Notes: a model not told the origin generated them from the sequence alone. A stretch of DNA of 64,000 nucleotides from Cupriavidus sp. D384 (GCF_001652915.1 NZ_BBQI01000131.1:32101-96100); one strand, 5' to 3'; positions 25,366 to 33,975 are shown, numbered from the stretch's first letter. Numbers and translations: made by a program.

Positions 25366-26355
25366 CTATTCGATCGCTCGCTTGCCGGCGCGGATCACTT
25401 CCACGCCGCCGTTGTTGTTGTCCGGGATATCCCGCCGTTGTGCCGAAGCCGTCAACGACGCCGCTGCGGGCGCGTTGGCGCGCATCACGGGTGCGGGGGA
25501 AGGGGCACGCGGCGCGGTGTTGCCAGCGCGGGCGGGCTGGCCCGGCTGACCGACCAGGCCGGCCAGGCTCATGCCGGCGGCGGCCTTGTCCACGGGCGCG
25601 CGTTCGGCTTCGGGTGGCACGCCTGCGCGGGCCTGCAACACGGCAGGCGGATCGGCGAACATGCCGTCGCTGGGCATCGACGCATCCGACGGATTGCGCA
25701 GCGCCAGCACCAGCCGGCCGGCCTGCTGCGCCATGGCCAGCTTGCCCACCTGATCCACCGGCACCGCCAGCACCGCCGTCCTGGCGCCGTCGCGGCGGGC
25801 CATCATCTGTTCGGCCTGGACCTTGCGTGAATCGTTGACGCTGCCATTGCCGTACGCAAGCACGCGCAGGCGCGACAGCAACAGGCGCGTCTGGCTGTCG
25901 GCAATCTCCTGGTTGTCGCGGCGCAGAATCACGAACACGTCGACGAAATCACCGGGCTGCACCTGATGTCCGACGCCCACGGCTTCGTCCACGGACACGG
26001 CCAGCGCACGTTCGCCCTCGGGAATCTGCCGCGCCAGCCCGGACAGCAACTGCCCTTCCAGCACCGGCACATTGCTGCCCAGGTTCACCACGGGCACCTG
26101 GCCGACCACGCGGGCCGCGTCCTGATACGCGCCGGAGGGCTCGATCGGCAGTTGCATGACGGCGAGCGCATCGGCCGTCAGTGGCTTGCCCGCTTCCACG
26201 GCACGCGTGGTCACCACCACGGCATGGGTGGGCGGGGTGCGCGCGGTGCTGACCGGCATCGCCTGCTGGCGCCCAACCTGCCAGGCCAGCAGTGCGAGCA
26301 GTCCGGCCAGTATCAGCAGGATGGTGGCGAGGATCCGTATCTGTTTGCTGCTCAT
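25366..26355 (-). CDS. rcpC: RcpC/CpaB pilus assembly protein
   Basis: A 329-aa protein with an N-terminal membrane anchor (ILATILLILAGLLALLAW), then a SAF domain (residues 45-110, VVTTRAVEAGKPLTADALAV) and the RcpC domain (GERALAVSVDEAVGVGHQVQPGDFVDVF). The C-terminal 90 residues are Pro/Ala-rich. CpaB-type proteins are periplasmic and stabilise the secretin. Six bases separate it from tadE. Confidence 0.9.
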   Translation of the reverse strand: MSSKQIRILATILLILAGLLALLAWQVGRQQAMPVSTARTPPTHAVVVTTRAVEAGKPLTADALAVMQLPIEPSGAYQDAARVVGQVPVVNLGSNVPVLEGQLLSGLARQIPEGERALAVSVDEAVGVGHQVQPGDFVDVFVILRRDNQEIADSQTRLLLSRLRVLAYGNGSVNDSRKVQAEQMMARRDGARTAVLAVPVDQVGKLAMAQQAGRLVLALRNPSDASMPSDGMFADPPAVLQARAGVPPEAERAPVDKAAAGMSLAGLVGQPGQPARAGNTAPRAPSPAPVMRANAPAAASLTASAQRRDIPDNNNGGVEVIRAGKRAIE

Positions 26356-26361
26356 GTGTCC

Positions 26362-26823
26362 TCAGGTATCGGGAGAGAGCTGGACCACGGCGACGCCGGT
26401 CAGCGAGGCAGGCACCGGCACGAACGGCACCACCGGCAGCATCGTCTGGGTGGGAAGATTGAGCGTGACCTGCACGCACTGCGTACCGGCCGGCGCCGTG
26501 CAGGCCACGGCCTGTGCCAGCGAGCCGCCCGTGAAGCGCTCGGCGATATTGGGGGGCAGCGTGTTGCGTGCGGCCAGGTCGGCGGCAACGACGCGCTGGT
26601 CGAGCGTGGTCGCCAGGGTGCCGCCGTTCGAGGCAAGCGGATAACGCAAGGCAGCCCGCGCACCTTCCTCGGCGGCGAGCGTCAGGACTTGCTGCAGGGC
26701 CAGCACCATGCCGTAGTAAACGATGCCCAGCACCACCGCAAACAGCAGCGGAAACACTATCGCGAACTCGATCGCGGCCACTCCGCTTGCGCGGCGCCGG
26801 TTCGCGCTCCCCCGTAATGCCAT
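26362..26823 (-). CDS. tadE: TadE-like minor pseudopilin
   Basis: A 153-aa protein opening with RRRASGVAAIEFAIVFPLLF, the prepilin-like cleavage and glutamate +5 motif of TadE, within a long hydrophobic helix (residues 15-45). A periplasmic domain follows with two cysteines (ACTAPAGTQC) likely to form a disulfide. TadE is a minor pseudopilin processed by the dedicated prepilin peptidase. It begins the contiguous Tad gene run after a 372-base gap from flp. Confidence 0.88.
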   Translation of the reverse strand: MALRGSANRRRASGVAAIEFAIVFPLLFAVVLGIVYYGMVLALQQVLTLAAEEGARAALRYPLASNGGTLATTLDQRVVAADLAARNTLPPNIAERFTGGSLAQAVACTAPAGTQCVQVTLNLPTQTMLPVVPFVPVPASLTGVAVVQLSPDT

Positions 26824-27195
26824 GCTTCACCCGGTTATTTCAACTTGCATGCATTGGCGACGCACGACACCGCGCGGCGGGCACCGGCATGGCTGCACGG
26901 TGCCCGCTGCAGCGTGCCCGCAGGGGCTGTGTCGTACTACGTTACGCGACTTGGAACCACTCTTACCGCTCTTGCCCGGCCGTCCATATCCCTACCCGCG
27001 GCCAGTGCCTACCGCTACCACTTCTGCCACTGCTTTCCGGCAGGCGTGCAGATGCCCGCCGCGGCTGGCATTGGCTGCCAGCACGGTGCTCTGGTAAATG
27101 GTCTGGAGACGTCAGGTCAGCATGAAGCACGCCGGGCGCAATGCACGAACGCCGCTTCCGCTTGCCCGATGGTCAGGTGGATGTCTGTCGGCGGG
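26824..27195. other. Gap between flp and tadE, no gene seen
   Basis: In many Tad loci this position holds the prepilin peptidase gene (tadV/cpaA). I read both strands and see no frame with a peptidase-like multi-helix protein or its GxGD motif. The interval may hold a transcription processing point or a second promoter; a CGTACTACGTTACGC element at 26934-26948 is partly palindromic. Confidence 0.5.
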
Positions 27196-27387
27196 TCAGG
27201 AACCGTTGTTCTTCGCGAACATGGTCGAAACCTTGGTGGCAAGGCCACTGAAGCCGTCGCTGATACCGGTGCCCAGGGCTTGGGCGCCCACGACGATGCC
27301 CAGTGCAATCAGGCCTACGATCAGGCCATACTCGATGGCCGTGGCGCCGCGTTGGGTTTTGCGATGGCGCGCCAGATACTTTTGCAT
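27196..27387 (-). CDS. flp: Flp/Fap type IVb pilin
   Basis: A 63-aa Flp pilin, the main pilus subunit. The prepilin site QRGATAIEYGLIVGLIALG carries the glycine before the cut, the glutamate at +5 and the adjacent tyrosine typical of type IVb pilins, followed by one hydrophobic helix and a short tail ending NNGS. The ATG at 27387 follows GGGAGTGA. It is expected to be the most highly expressed gene of the locus. Confidence 0.93.
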   Translation of the reverse strand: MQKYLARHRKTQRGATAIEYGLIVGLIALGIVVGAQALGTGISDGFSGLATKVSTMFAKNNGS

Positions 27388-27818
27388 GACGTTCACTCCC
27401 GAAAGTGCGTGACCCCTGCATGGATCCCCAGCGATACGTACCTGACCCCGATCCGATTGCCATCTGTTTGAACTTCACCTGTGGCGTTTTTATGGTTTTG
27501 CGCTGGTGAATACATTTATAAGACAGGACTTGTATCAACCATACCCCCCGTTCGGGCTAATGGTTGTCCCAGCTTAAAGTAGGACAGACGTTTGAAACAA
27601 TGCGGCCCGGCTTCGGCCATCGGCATGAGGTCATCCGAATTGTTCATCAACCCGCAATAAATGAAGCGTGCCGTGCGGCGCCCTGCACGTGGTCATGCAA
27701 GGTGCCGCACGGCACGAAATAAAAGGATGCGCCGCGCGGGGTAAGGACGACAGCGCACCGTAAATTAGCCGGGGCGGTTGACAGGGAAAGTCCCGACGTC
27801 TTCCGCGTGGTATTCAGA
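27388..27818. other. Interval upstream of flp, promoter region and a large hairpin
   Basis: No gene is supported here. The half nearest flp is AT-richer and should hold its promoter; TATAAA on the minus strand near 27510 is a candidate -10 but lacks a good -35. The far half contains the 13-bp-arm hairpin listed separately. Confidence 0.45.
27667..27716 (-). terminator. Large hairpin after the repeat-lipoprotein gene
   Basis: A perfect 13-bp inverted repeat (CGTGCCGTGCGGC at 27667-27679, complement at 27704-27716) encloses a 24-base loop that has its own small TGCA pairing. On the minus strand it is followed by TTCATTTATT, about 100 bases past the stop at 27819, so it may end that transcript. 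Confidence 0.5.
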
Positions 27819-28991
27819 TCAATGGCGCGTCAGGCCGCCCAGCAGGCCTGTGACGGGAGCCAGCGGATTGCTGCCGTTGCTGCCGGACGACGTGGCGCCG
27901 GTGGCGGCGCTGGTCAGTCCGCCGGTGACCGTGCCGACCAGGCCTGTGACAGGGGCCAGCGGGTTGCTGCCCGCGCTGCCACCCGCCGCGCCGCCGACCG
28001 GACCGAGCAGGCCCGTCACCGGCGCCAGCGGATTGCTGCCCGATGCGCCACCGATGGCACCGGTGGCCCCGTTCAGCGGCAGGCTGTTCAGCAGGCCGCC
28101 AAGCGGATTGCCGGCGGCGGTGCCATTGCCGTTGAGCAGTACGCCTGCCACGGCCACGGTCTTGCCCGTTTCGTTGACCACGCCACCAAGCGGCGACACG
28201 ATCGGCGTGTTGGTGTTGGCGATCATGCTGCCGGCCGTTGCCACCGTATTGCCGGCCTGCGTCAGCAGGTTGTTCACCGGTGCGCCCAGGCCCGTGGCCG
28301 CGCCCACGGTCTGCGTGGCATTGGTCAGCTGCGTGGTCAGCGGCACGATGGCCTTGCTGGTGCCGTCAGTCAGCTGCGCGACGGGGCCGGTGGACAGCGC
28401 ATCGCCAAGCTTGCCGCCAAGGTTCATCACGCCCGCGCCCACGGTTTGCACCACGCTGCCAGTGGGATTGGTCACCGGCGCCAGCGGCGACAACTGGTCG
28501 CTGCCAAGCGCCTTGACGAGGCTGCCCGTGCTGACCACCGTGGCGCCCGCCTGCGTCACGACATTGCCGGTGTTGGCAACGGTCACGCCCACCGGGTTGT
28601 CGACCGAGCCAATCTTGCCCAGCCCGTCGCGCACGCCAGCGCCGAGCGTGGCAACGGTATCGCCGGTCTGGATCACCACGTCGCCGGTCGCATTCCTGGC
28701 CGTGGCCGGCACCAGCGGCAGGCTGGTGTCCTTGATGTCCTGGCCGATCTGGCTCACCGCGTTGCCGGTAGCCACCACGGTATTGCCGGCACCTTCCACC
28801 ACCTTGGCGGTGGGCGTGGTCTCGGCGGTGGGCTGCGGATTCGTGGTACCCGGATTGGTGGGCGTGGACGGCGACGTCGGGTTGGCACCGCCGCTGGAGC
28901 CACCCGAGGCACAGCCGGCCAGCAACGCCACCGCCGCGGCACAGGCCATCGCCATCATGTTGAGGGGGCGCGTCTGCTTGGTTGCATGCAT
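27819..28991 (-). CDS. Repeat-rich outer-membrane lipoprotein (paralogue 1)
   Basis: A 390-aa protein of unknown function. The lipobox ALLAGCAS (cysteine about residue 27) is followed by alanine at +2, predicting an outer-membrane lipoprotein. A short Ser/Thr/Pro linker follows, then about 340 residues of degenerate repeats built on TVVATGNAVSQIG-like and SNPLAPVTGLLG units; the latter occurs four times, mostly at the C-terminus. It shares the block STGPVAQLTDGTSKAIVPL with the divergent gene at 29664. I see no Gly-X-Y pattern, so it is not collagen-like in the strict sense. The start at 28991 follows AGGAGATC. Confidence 0.8.
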   Translation of the reverse strand: MHATKQTRPLNMMAMACAAAVALLAGCASGGSSGGANPTSPSTPTNPGTTNPQPTAETTPTAKVVEGAGNTVVATGNAVSQIGQDIKDTSLPLVPATARNATGDVVIQTGDTVATLGAGVRDGLGKIGSVDNPVGVTVANTGNVVTQAGATVVSTGSLVKALGSDQLSPLAPVTNPTGSVVQTVGAGVMNLGGKLGDALSTGPVAQLTDGTSKAIVPLTTQLTNATQTVGAATGLGAPVNNLLTQAGNTVATAGSMIANTNTPIVSPLGGVVNETGKTVAVAGVLLNGNGTAAGNPLGGLLNSLPLNGATGAIGGASGSNPLAPVTGLLGPVGGAAGGSAGSNPLAPVTGLVGTVTGGLTSAATGATSSGSNGSNPLAPVTGLLGGLTRH

Positions 28992-29248
28992 GTCCTGATC
29001 TCCTGAATGTTTTCGGTATGAGTCCGCAGTCTTCACGCGCTTCGCCGCGACCCAGGCGGCGACGTGGCTAATCCGGCGTGGCTGCGGACCGATAGCGCAA
29101 ACGGTGTGCCAGCCTCAATCGCACGTTCGATACAGGCGCCGTATACGGGCATGACCAGGATCGGAATGCGTTGCGGCACAAGGCTCTCAGGCATGCGGAC
29201 GGCTTCGGAGATTGGCCCCGCAAGCAGCGGGTCCGATGGCGTTGTCGT

Positions 29249-29265
29249 GTTACGTGCTACGTAAC
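29249..29265. promoter_or_regulatory. Spaced palindrome GTTACGT-GCT-ACGTAAC
   Basis: Seven-base perfect arms with a three-base centre. The same GTTACGTAAC core recurs at 29395-29404, which suggests that one regulator binds both. Confidence 0.5.
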
Positions 29266-29332
29266 GTGTTCCCGCGGCGGCGTTACGGAAGACGACCCGC
29301 TCGCGGCGCCACGGCAGGGGCCGCCCTGCGGC

Positions 29333-29392
29333 CCATGTCACCGGGCATGTCACCGGGCATGTCACCGCGCATGTCACCGCGCATGTCACCGC
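29333..29392. repeat. Five 12-bp tandem repeats (GCATGTCACCGS)
   Basis: Five head-to-tail copies of a 12-base unit (GCATGTCACCGC or GCATGTCACCGG; the first copy begins CC) run directly into the perfect palindrome at 29392. The period of just over one helix turn puts each GTCAC on nearly the same DNA face. Confidence 0.85.
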
Positions 29393-29407
29393 GCGTTACG
29401 TAACGCG
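29392..29407. promoter_or_regulatory. Perfect palindrome CGCGTTACGTAACGCG
   Basis: A 16-bp perfect palindrome abuts the five iterons and is followed by another half-site, CGTAACGC (29405-29412). It is a probable operator of the divergent lipoprotein genes. Confidence 0.55.
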
Positions 29408-29663
29408 TAACGCAAAACACGGGGCGCGCCGCCACCGCGCGCTTCATGCGTGCGTTTGATCCATCCCCCGCAAAGCCTTGCCACGCGCGCGTTTGCGCAC
29501 ATCACCCCCTGCTTTGGAATGGCCTGGCCGCCGGCGGCCGGCACCACTGGCATACCGCTTGCGCAATACAGCGCAGCCACGGCACGTCATGCGGCGCCTC
29601 GCAAGAGACAGCGATCGCGAACACGTGAACCCGGGTCGGGAAAAACCACAAAGGTAAAAGGTC

Positions 29664-31082
29664 ATGTGCACACAACAACATTCCGCGAAGCAACTGATCG
29701 TGACGGCATTGCTGGGGTCGCTGCTGGTACTGGCAGGCTGCGCCAGCGGCAGTGGTTCGACATCGATGGGCACCAGCGGCACCGGCAGTTCGGGCGGTGC
29801 CAGCAATACGGCCAACACTGGCAGCACCGGCAGCACTGGGAGCACCGGCGGCACCGACTCCGCCAACAACGGTGGCACGAACAACGGCGGCGGTGGCAGC
29901 AACAACAACGGCGGCGGCAACACCGGCGGCGGCACCGCTGCACTGACGCCCACCAGCGCCATCGTCAGCAGCGCGGGCGGCATTGTCACCGGAGTGGGCG
30001 GCACGGTCAGCGGCGTGGGCGATGCGATCAAGGACGCGAACGTGCCCGTGGTGTCATCGCAGACCAGGGATGGCCTGGCCGGCGTGGTCGGCTCGGTCGG
30101 CGATGCGGTCAGCGTGCTCGGCACCGGCGTGCAGTCGGGCCTGGGCAACATGCCCAATGCCACGAATCCGGTGGGCACCACGGTGGCAAGCACCGGTGGC
30201 GTGGTCAGCGAACTTGGTAATGCGGTCAGCAGCGCCGGCAGCGCGGTCAGCGGCCTGGGCAGCGGCCCGCTGGCACCGCTCGCGGCCGTGACGACACCGC
30301 TGGGCGGCGTGGTGTCGCAAGTGGGCGGCGCGGTGAACAACGTCGGCGGCAAGCTGGGCACCGCGCTGTCGACCGGGCCCGTGGAACAACTCACCAGCGG
30401 CGTCAGCAAGGCCATCGTGCCGCTGACGTCCACGCTGACCAGCGGCACGCAGACGCTGGGTGCGGCCACCGGCCTCGGCCAGCCGGTCAACAACCTGCTG
30501 GCGACTGTCGGCGGCGCGCTGGCTGCATCCGGTACGCAACTGACCAATACCCATACGCCGGTAGTGTCCGGCGTCGGCGGCATTGTCACGGGCACCGGCA
30601 ACACGGTGGCCTCGATCGGCGGCGTGGTGAACAACCCGGCCGGGGGTGCCGTGGGCAGCCCGCTCGCACCCGTGACCGGGCTGGTCAGCGGCCTCACCGG
30701 CGGCCTGAGCAGCGCCACGGGGGGCACCGGCAGCCCGCTGGCGCCGGTCACCGGTCTGGTCAACACCCTTACCAGCGGCCTGAGCAGCGCCACCGGCGGC
30801 GGCGGCACAAGCCCGCTCGCGCCGGTCACTGGTCTGGTCAGCGGCATCACCAACGGCGTTACCGGCGGGGCGACCAGCGCCACGGGCGGCAGCGCCAGCC
30901 CGCTGGCACCGGTAACCGGTCTGGTCGCCGGCCTGACCGGCGGCAATGCACCGGCCAGCGGCACGCCCGCGTCGGGCGGCACGACGGCAGGCAGCAAGCC
31001 CGCCAACCCGCTGGCTCCGGTTACGGGGCTGGTTGGCGGGCTGGTGGGTGGGCTGACCGGCGCGCTCGGCGGCAAGCACTAG
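29664..31082 (+). CDS. Repeat-rich outer-membrane lipoprotein (paralogue 2)
   Basis: A 472-aa paralogue of the divergent gene at 28991. The lipobox VLAGCAS (cysteine about residue 26) has alanine at +2. It is followed by about 60 residues of low-complexity Gly/Ser/Thr/Asn linker (TGSTGSTGSTGG, NNGGGGSNNNGGG). The repeat body shares STGPVEQLTSGVSKAIVPL and AATGLGQPVNNLL with paralogue 1, and the C-terminal third has at least five PLAPVTGLV units. The start follows AAGGTAAAAGG. A TpsB-like transporter begins 139 bases downstream on the same strand, so co-transcription is likely. Function is unknown; a long, flexible, surface-anchored protein is plausible. Confidence 0.8.
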   Translation: MCTQQHSAKQLIVTALLGSLLVLAGCASGSGSTSMGTSGTGSSGGASNTANTGSTGSTGSTGGTDSANNGGTNNGGGGSNNNGGGNTGGGTAALTPTSAIVSSAGGIVTGVGGTVSGVGDAIKDANVPVVSSQTRDGLAGVVGSVGDAVSVLGTGVQSGLGNMPNATNPVGTTVASTGGVVSELGNAVSSAGSAVSGLGSGPLAPLAAVTTPLGGVVSQVGGAVNNVGGKLGTALSTGPVEQLTSGVSKAIVPLTSTLTSGTQTLGAATGLGQPVNNLLATVGGALAASGTQLTNTHTPVVSGVGGIVTGTGNTVASIGGVVNNPAGGAVGSPLAPVTGLVSGLTGGLSSATGGTGSPLAPVTGLVNTLTSGLSSATGGGGTSPLAPVTGLVSGITNGVTGGATSATGGSASPLAPVTGLVAGLTGGNAPASGTPASGGTTAGSKPANPLAPVTGLVGGLVGGLTGALGGKH

Positions 31083-31220
31083 TTCTCCACAGGGCGCGAC
31101 AGCGCCCGACCCGATCAAAGCGTCACGGCCACCCATGGGCGGCGGGGGAGCGGCATCCCCTCCGTCCCGTGGCACGCGACCTCATAGCCGCAATGCAGTT
31201 TTCCATCGAGGGGTAACACC

Positions 31221-32897
31221 ATGCGACCACGCAATCGCGTTGCCGCGCTGATGCTCAGCGTCGGCGTCATCCATAGCGGCCTGTCCCACGCCGAACGGGG
31301 CCCCGTGCAGGGCGACCCCACCCAGACCCTGCCCAGCATCGCACCCAGCAAGCCGGCCCAGGCCAATGTCACCGTACAGGTGGAGCGGCCCGACTCGGCG
31401 CTGCAGAACCTGCTGGCTTCACGCCTGACGCCCCGGCATTTCCAGATCGAAGGCGCGAAGACCCTGCCGTTCGACCAGATCGCGGCGCGTTTCAGCCCGC
31501 TGGCCAATCGCGAGATCACCGTCGCCGAACTGCTGCAGGCCGCGGAGTCGGTCACGCAGATGTACAAGGACGCCGGGTATCCGCTGTCGTTTGCCTTCGT
31601 GCCGGCGCAATCGTTCGAGAATGGCAATGTGCTGATCACCGTGGTGGAAGGCTACGTGGCGAATATCACCGTGAAAGGCAAGCCGGGACCGGCCGAGGCG
31701 CGGCTGCGCAAGATTGCAGAACAGCTGAAGAAGGACCGCCCGCTGCGCCAGGAGAGCTTCGAACACTACGTCAACGTGCTGGCACAGCAGCCCGGCATGC
31801 AGGTCAACGCCACGGTGCAGCCGCCCACCACCACCGATGGCGCGTGCGACATGGTGCTGGAGGTCAGGCGCAAGCCGTTCACGTTCGGCACCGGTGTCGA
31901 ATGGATGTCGCCCGGTGTACGGGCCATCGCCACGGCCACCACCAACAGCCTGACGCCGCTGGGCGAGCAACTGTCGTTCTCCACGCTGTTTCCCAAGGGG
32001 CGCGATAACGAGGAGTACTACGCCGCCACCTACGCCCAGCCGCTGGGCACCGAAGGCATGCTGGCGAAGATCACGGCCTCGCACTATCGCGGCGTGCCGC
32101 AGAACAGCACGCTGGCCCCGATCGGATTCGAGCCGCGCTACGTGAACGATTCGAAGCGGCTGGGCGGCACGCTGAGCTACCCGGTCATTCTGAACAACCG
32201 CCACGCGCTGACGCTGACCGGCGGCTTCTACGCCAACAACCAGTTCGAACGCTATACGCAGGCGGTGCAGCCCGGCGCCGGGCGTCAGGTGGAACTGTCG
32301 ACCAGCGTGCGCGTGGCAAGCGCCGAGGCGGCATACCTGCAGCGCGGCACGGGCGTGACACGCAGCGCCACGCTGGGGGTGTACAAGGGTTTCGATGCCC
32401 TGGGCGCCGATCGCCAGAACAACCTCAACGACCTGAGCTTCTGGCGCACGCGCCTGCTGGTGTCGCAGGCCAGCGACCTGCCGATGGGCTTCGGCATGGC
32501 GCTGTCGGCGGCGGGGCAATACAGCGGCAACCGGCTGGCGTCGAGCGAGCAGATCAGCTTTGGCGGCCGCTTCTTCGGGCTTGGCTACCCGGCCGGCGAG
32601 ATCGCCGGCGACAAGGGCTGGGGAGCATCGGCCGAACTCAACCGCCTGTTCGCGGTGGACTTCACATACCTGAAGACGCTGCAGCCGTTCCTGGCCGCCG
32701 ACATGGCACGCGTGTACTCGAACAGCATCTCGCTGTCGCATCGCACGCTGCAGTCGCTCGCCATCGGCCTGCGGTTCTCGGATCGCCGCTACTACACCAT
32801 GGACGTCTCGCTGGCGCAGCCCGTGGGCGACAAGCCCACCAATGCCAGCCACCGCTCGCCGCGCGTCAACCTGCTGTGGTCGTACCAGTTCGACTGA
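31221..32897 (+). CDS. TpsB/FhaC/ShlB-like outer-membrane transporter
   Basis: A 558-aa two-partner secretion transporter-like protein. A signal peptide (cleavage near SHA-ER) leads to a proline-rich linker, then a POTRA region (residues 75-230: FQIEGAKTLPFDQIAARF, YKDAGYPLSFAFVPAQ, GNVLITVVEGYV) and a C-terminal beta-barrel with the FGLGYPAGEIAGDKGW motif resembling the conserved barrel loop of ShlB proteins. It ends in YQFD, a terminal aromatic as in outer-membrane barrels. No filamentous-haemagglutinin-type TpsA lies nearby, so its substrate is unclear; the adjacent repeat lipoproteins are candidates. The start at 31221 follows GAGGGG. Confidence 0.88.
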   Translation: MRPRNRVAALMLSVGVIHSGLSHAERGPVQGDPTQTLPSIAPSKPAQANVTVQVERPDSALQNLLASRLTPRHFQIEGAKTLPFDQIAARFSPLANREITVAELLQAAESVTQMYKDAGYPLSFAFVPAQSFENGNVLITVVEGYVANITVKGKPGPAEARLRKIAEQLKKDRPLRQESFEHYVNVLAQQPGMQVNATVQPPTTTDGACDMVLEVRRKPFTFGTGVEWMSPGVRAIATATTNSLTPLGEQLSFSTLFPKGRDNEEYYAATYAQPLGTEGMLAKITASHYRGVPQNSTLAPIGFEPRYVNDSKRLGGTLSYPVILNNRHALTLTGGFYANNQFERYTQAVQPGAGRQVELSTSVRVASAEAAYLQRGTGVTRSATLGVYKGFDALGADRQNNLNDLSFWRTRLLVSQASDLPMGFGMALSAAGQYSGNRLASSEQISFGGRFFGLGYPAGEIAGDKGWGASAELNRLFAVDFTYLKTLQPFLAADMARVYSNSISLSHRTLQSLAIGLRFSDRRYYTMDVSLAQPVGDKPTNASHRSPRVNLLWSYQFD

Positions 32898-32954
32898 GCC
32901 GGCCGGGCGGGGGCCGGCGGCCCCGATACGTCATTCCAGCGTCATTCCCGCGCG

Positions 32955-33161
32955 TCAGTTCACGCGGAAGCCGATCTTCAGCGTCACCTGGAAGTGGCCG
33001 ACCTTGCCGTCCGTGACATGGCCGCGTGTCTCGACCACTTCGAACCAGTCGATGTGCTTGATGGTCTCGCCAGCCTTGGCCAGTGCGTTGCGGATGGCCT
33101 GGTCGCTGCCATCGGGTGACGATCCGACGATCTCGACGAGCTTGTAGGTGTGGTCGGACAT
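32955..33161 (-). CDS. Dodecin family flavin-binding protein
   Basis: A 68-aa dodecin, a dodecameric protein that stores riboflavin or FMN and protects against free flavin. The sequence HTYKLVEIVGSSPDGSDQAI and the tryptophan-containing DWFEVVETRGHV (the tryptophan stacks on flavin) fit the family along the whole length. The start at 33161 follows AGGAGA. It stands alone, convergent with the TpsB-like gene. Confidence 0.93.
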   Translation of the reverse strand: MSDHTYKLVEIVGSSPDGSDQAIRNALAKAGETIKHIDWFEVVETRGHVTDGKVGHFQVTLKIGFRVN

Positions 33162-33366
33162 GCGTGTCTCCTTGTGTTCGCGGTCGATGCGGCGGCACAG
33201 CATGTCCCGCCGCGGCAGGATGCCTTCATCATAGGCACCAGTCAGGTCGAGTCCCAAGACGGCCCGGCAGTTCCCGAACCGGCCCCGCTGCGTTTCCAGT
33301 TGCGAAATCAGCGCATGGCCTGTTACGCTGCCTGCCCTCGCATTCCTGTCACCACCCTGTAACCTG

Positions 33367-33975
33367 ATGTTCTCTTCCTTGCTCCAATGCAGGCGGCTCG
33401 CCACGGCGGGCATCGTCGGCCTGCTGGCAGTCGTGGGCACCGCCCAGGCCCGTACCACGTCGATGTTCGATCGCGCCTTCGATGCCCTGACCACGCCGCG
33501 CGCGCAGACCAGCCAGTTCGCCAGCGGCAGCACATACACGCTGTGCTTCGTGCCGGACGGCCCGAGCTGCCAGGACATGATCGTCGACGCCATCAACCGC
33601 ACCCGTCACAAGCTGCTGATCCAGGCTTACTCGTTTACGAGCGCCCCCATTGCCAAGGCCGTGGCCGAGGCGCACCAGCGCGGCGTGGACGTGCGCGTGA
33701 TCGTCGACAAGAGCCAGGCGTCCGAGCGCTATACCAGCGCCACCTTCCTCAAGAACGCGGGTATTCCCGTGGTGGTCGATACCAAACCGGCCATCGCGCA
33801 CAACAAGGTGATGGTGTTCGACGACCAGGCCGTGTTCACGGGATCGTTCAACTTCACCAAGTCGGCCCAGGAACGTAACGCCGAGAACGGCATGCTGATC
33901 CGCGGCGACAGCGCCGTGGTCAAGGCATACAGCGACAACTGGCGCACACGATTCGAGAAGTCGTCGGCCTACTGA
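33367..33975 (+). CDS. Secreted phospholipase-D-family (Nuc-like) endonuclease
   Basis: A 202-aa exported protein. The signal peptide (cleavage near AQA-RT, residue 28-29) is followed by a single PLD domain with one HKD motif, HNKVMVFDDQ (H145, K147, D152) and TGSFNFT. Single-HKD proteins of this size, such as the plasmid nuclease Nuc, act as dimers and cut DNA without sequence preference. The start has no clear ribosome site, but the signal peptide needs this ATG. Two GTAAC/GTCAC motifs lie just ahead of it. Confidence 0.85.
   Translation: MFSSLLQCRRLATAGIVGLLAVVGTAQARTTSMFDRAFDALTTPRAQTSQFASGSTYTLCFVPDGPSCQDMIVDAINRTRHKLLIQAYSFTSAPIAKAVAEAHQRGVDVRVIVDKSQASERYTSATFLKNAGIPVVVDTKPAIAHNKVMVFDDQAVFTGSFNFTKSAQERNAENGMLIRGDSAVVKAYSDNWRTRFEKSSAY

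Larger units (their letters stand above)
29037..29663. other. Long divergent regulatory region between two lipoprotein genes
   Basis: Over 600 bases separate the two divergent lipoprotein genes. I support no gene in it. It holds a spaced palindrome, five 12-bp tandem repeats and a perfect 16-bp palindrome, each listed separately, and is unusually rich in regulatory-looking elements. Confidence 0.55.

Noticed and set aside
26824..27600. Sigma-54 promoter for flp or tadE
   Set aside because: I searched the minus strand for GG-N10-GC with TGGC/TTGC context and found no acceptable match.
29333..29392. Possible CRISPR array
   Set aside because: Repeats are 12 bases with no spacers and no cas genes are near; they are promoter iterons.
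27819..31082. Collagen-like proteins
   Set aside because: Despite high glycine content I find no Gly-X-Y periodicity; the repeats are PLAPVTGL-type.
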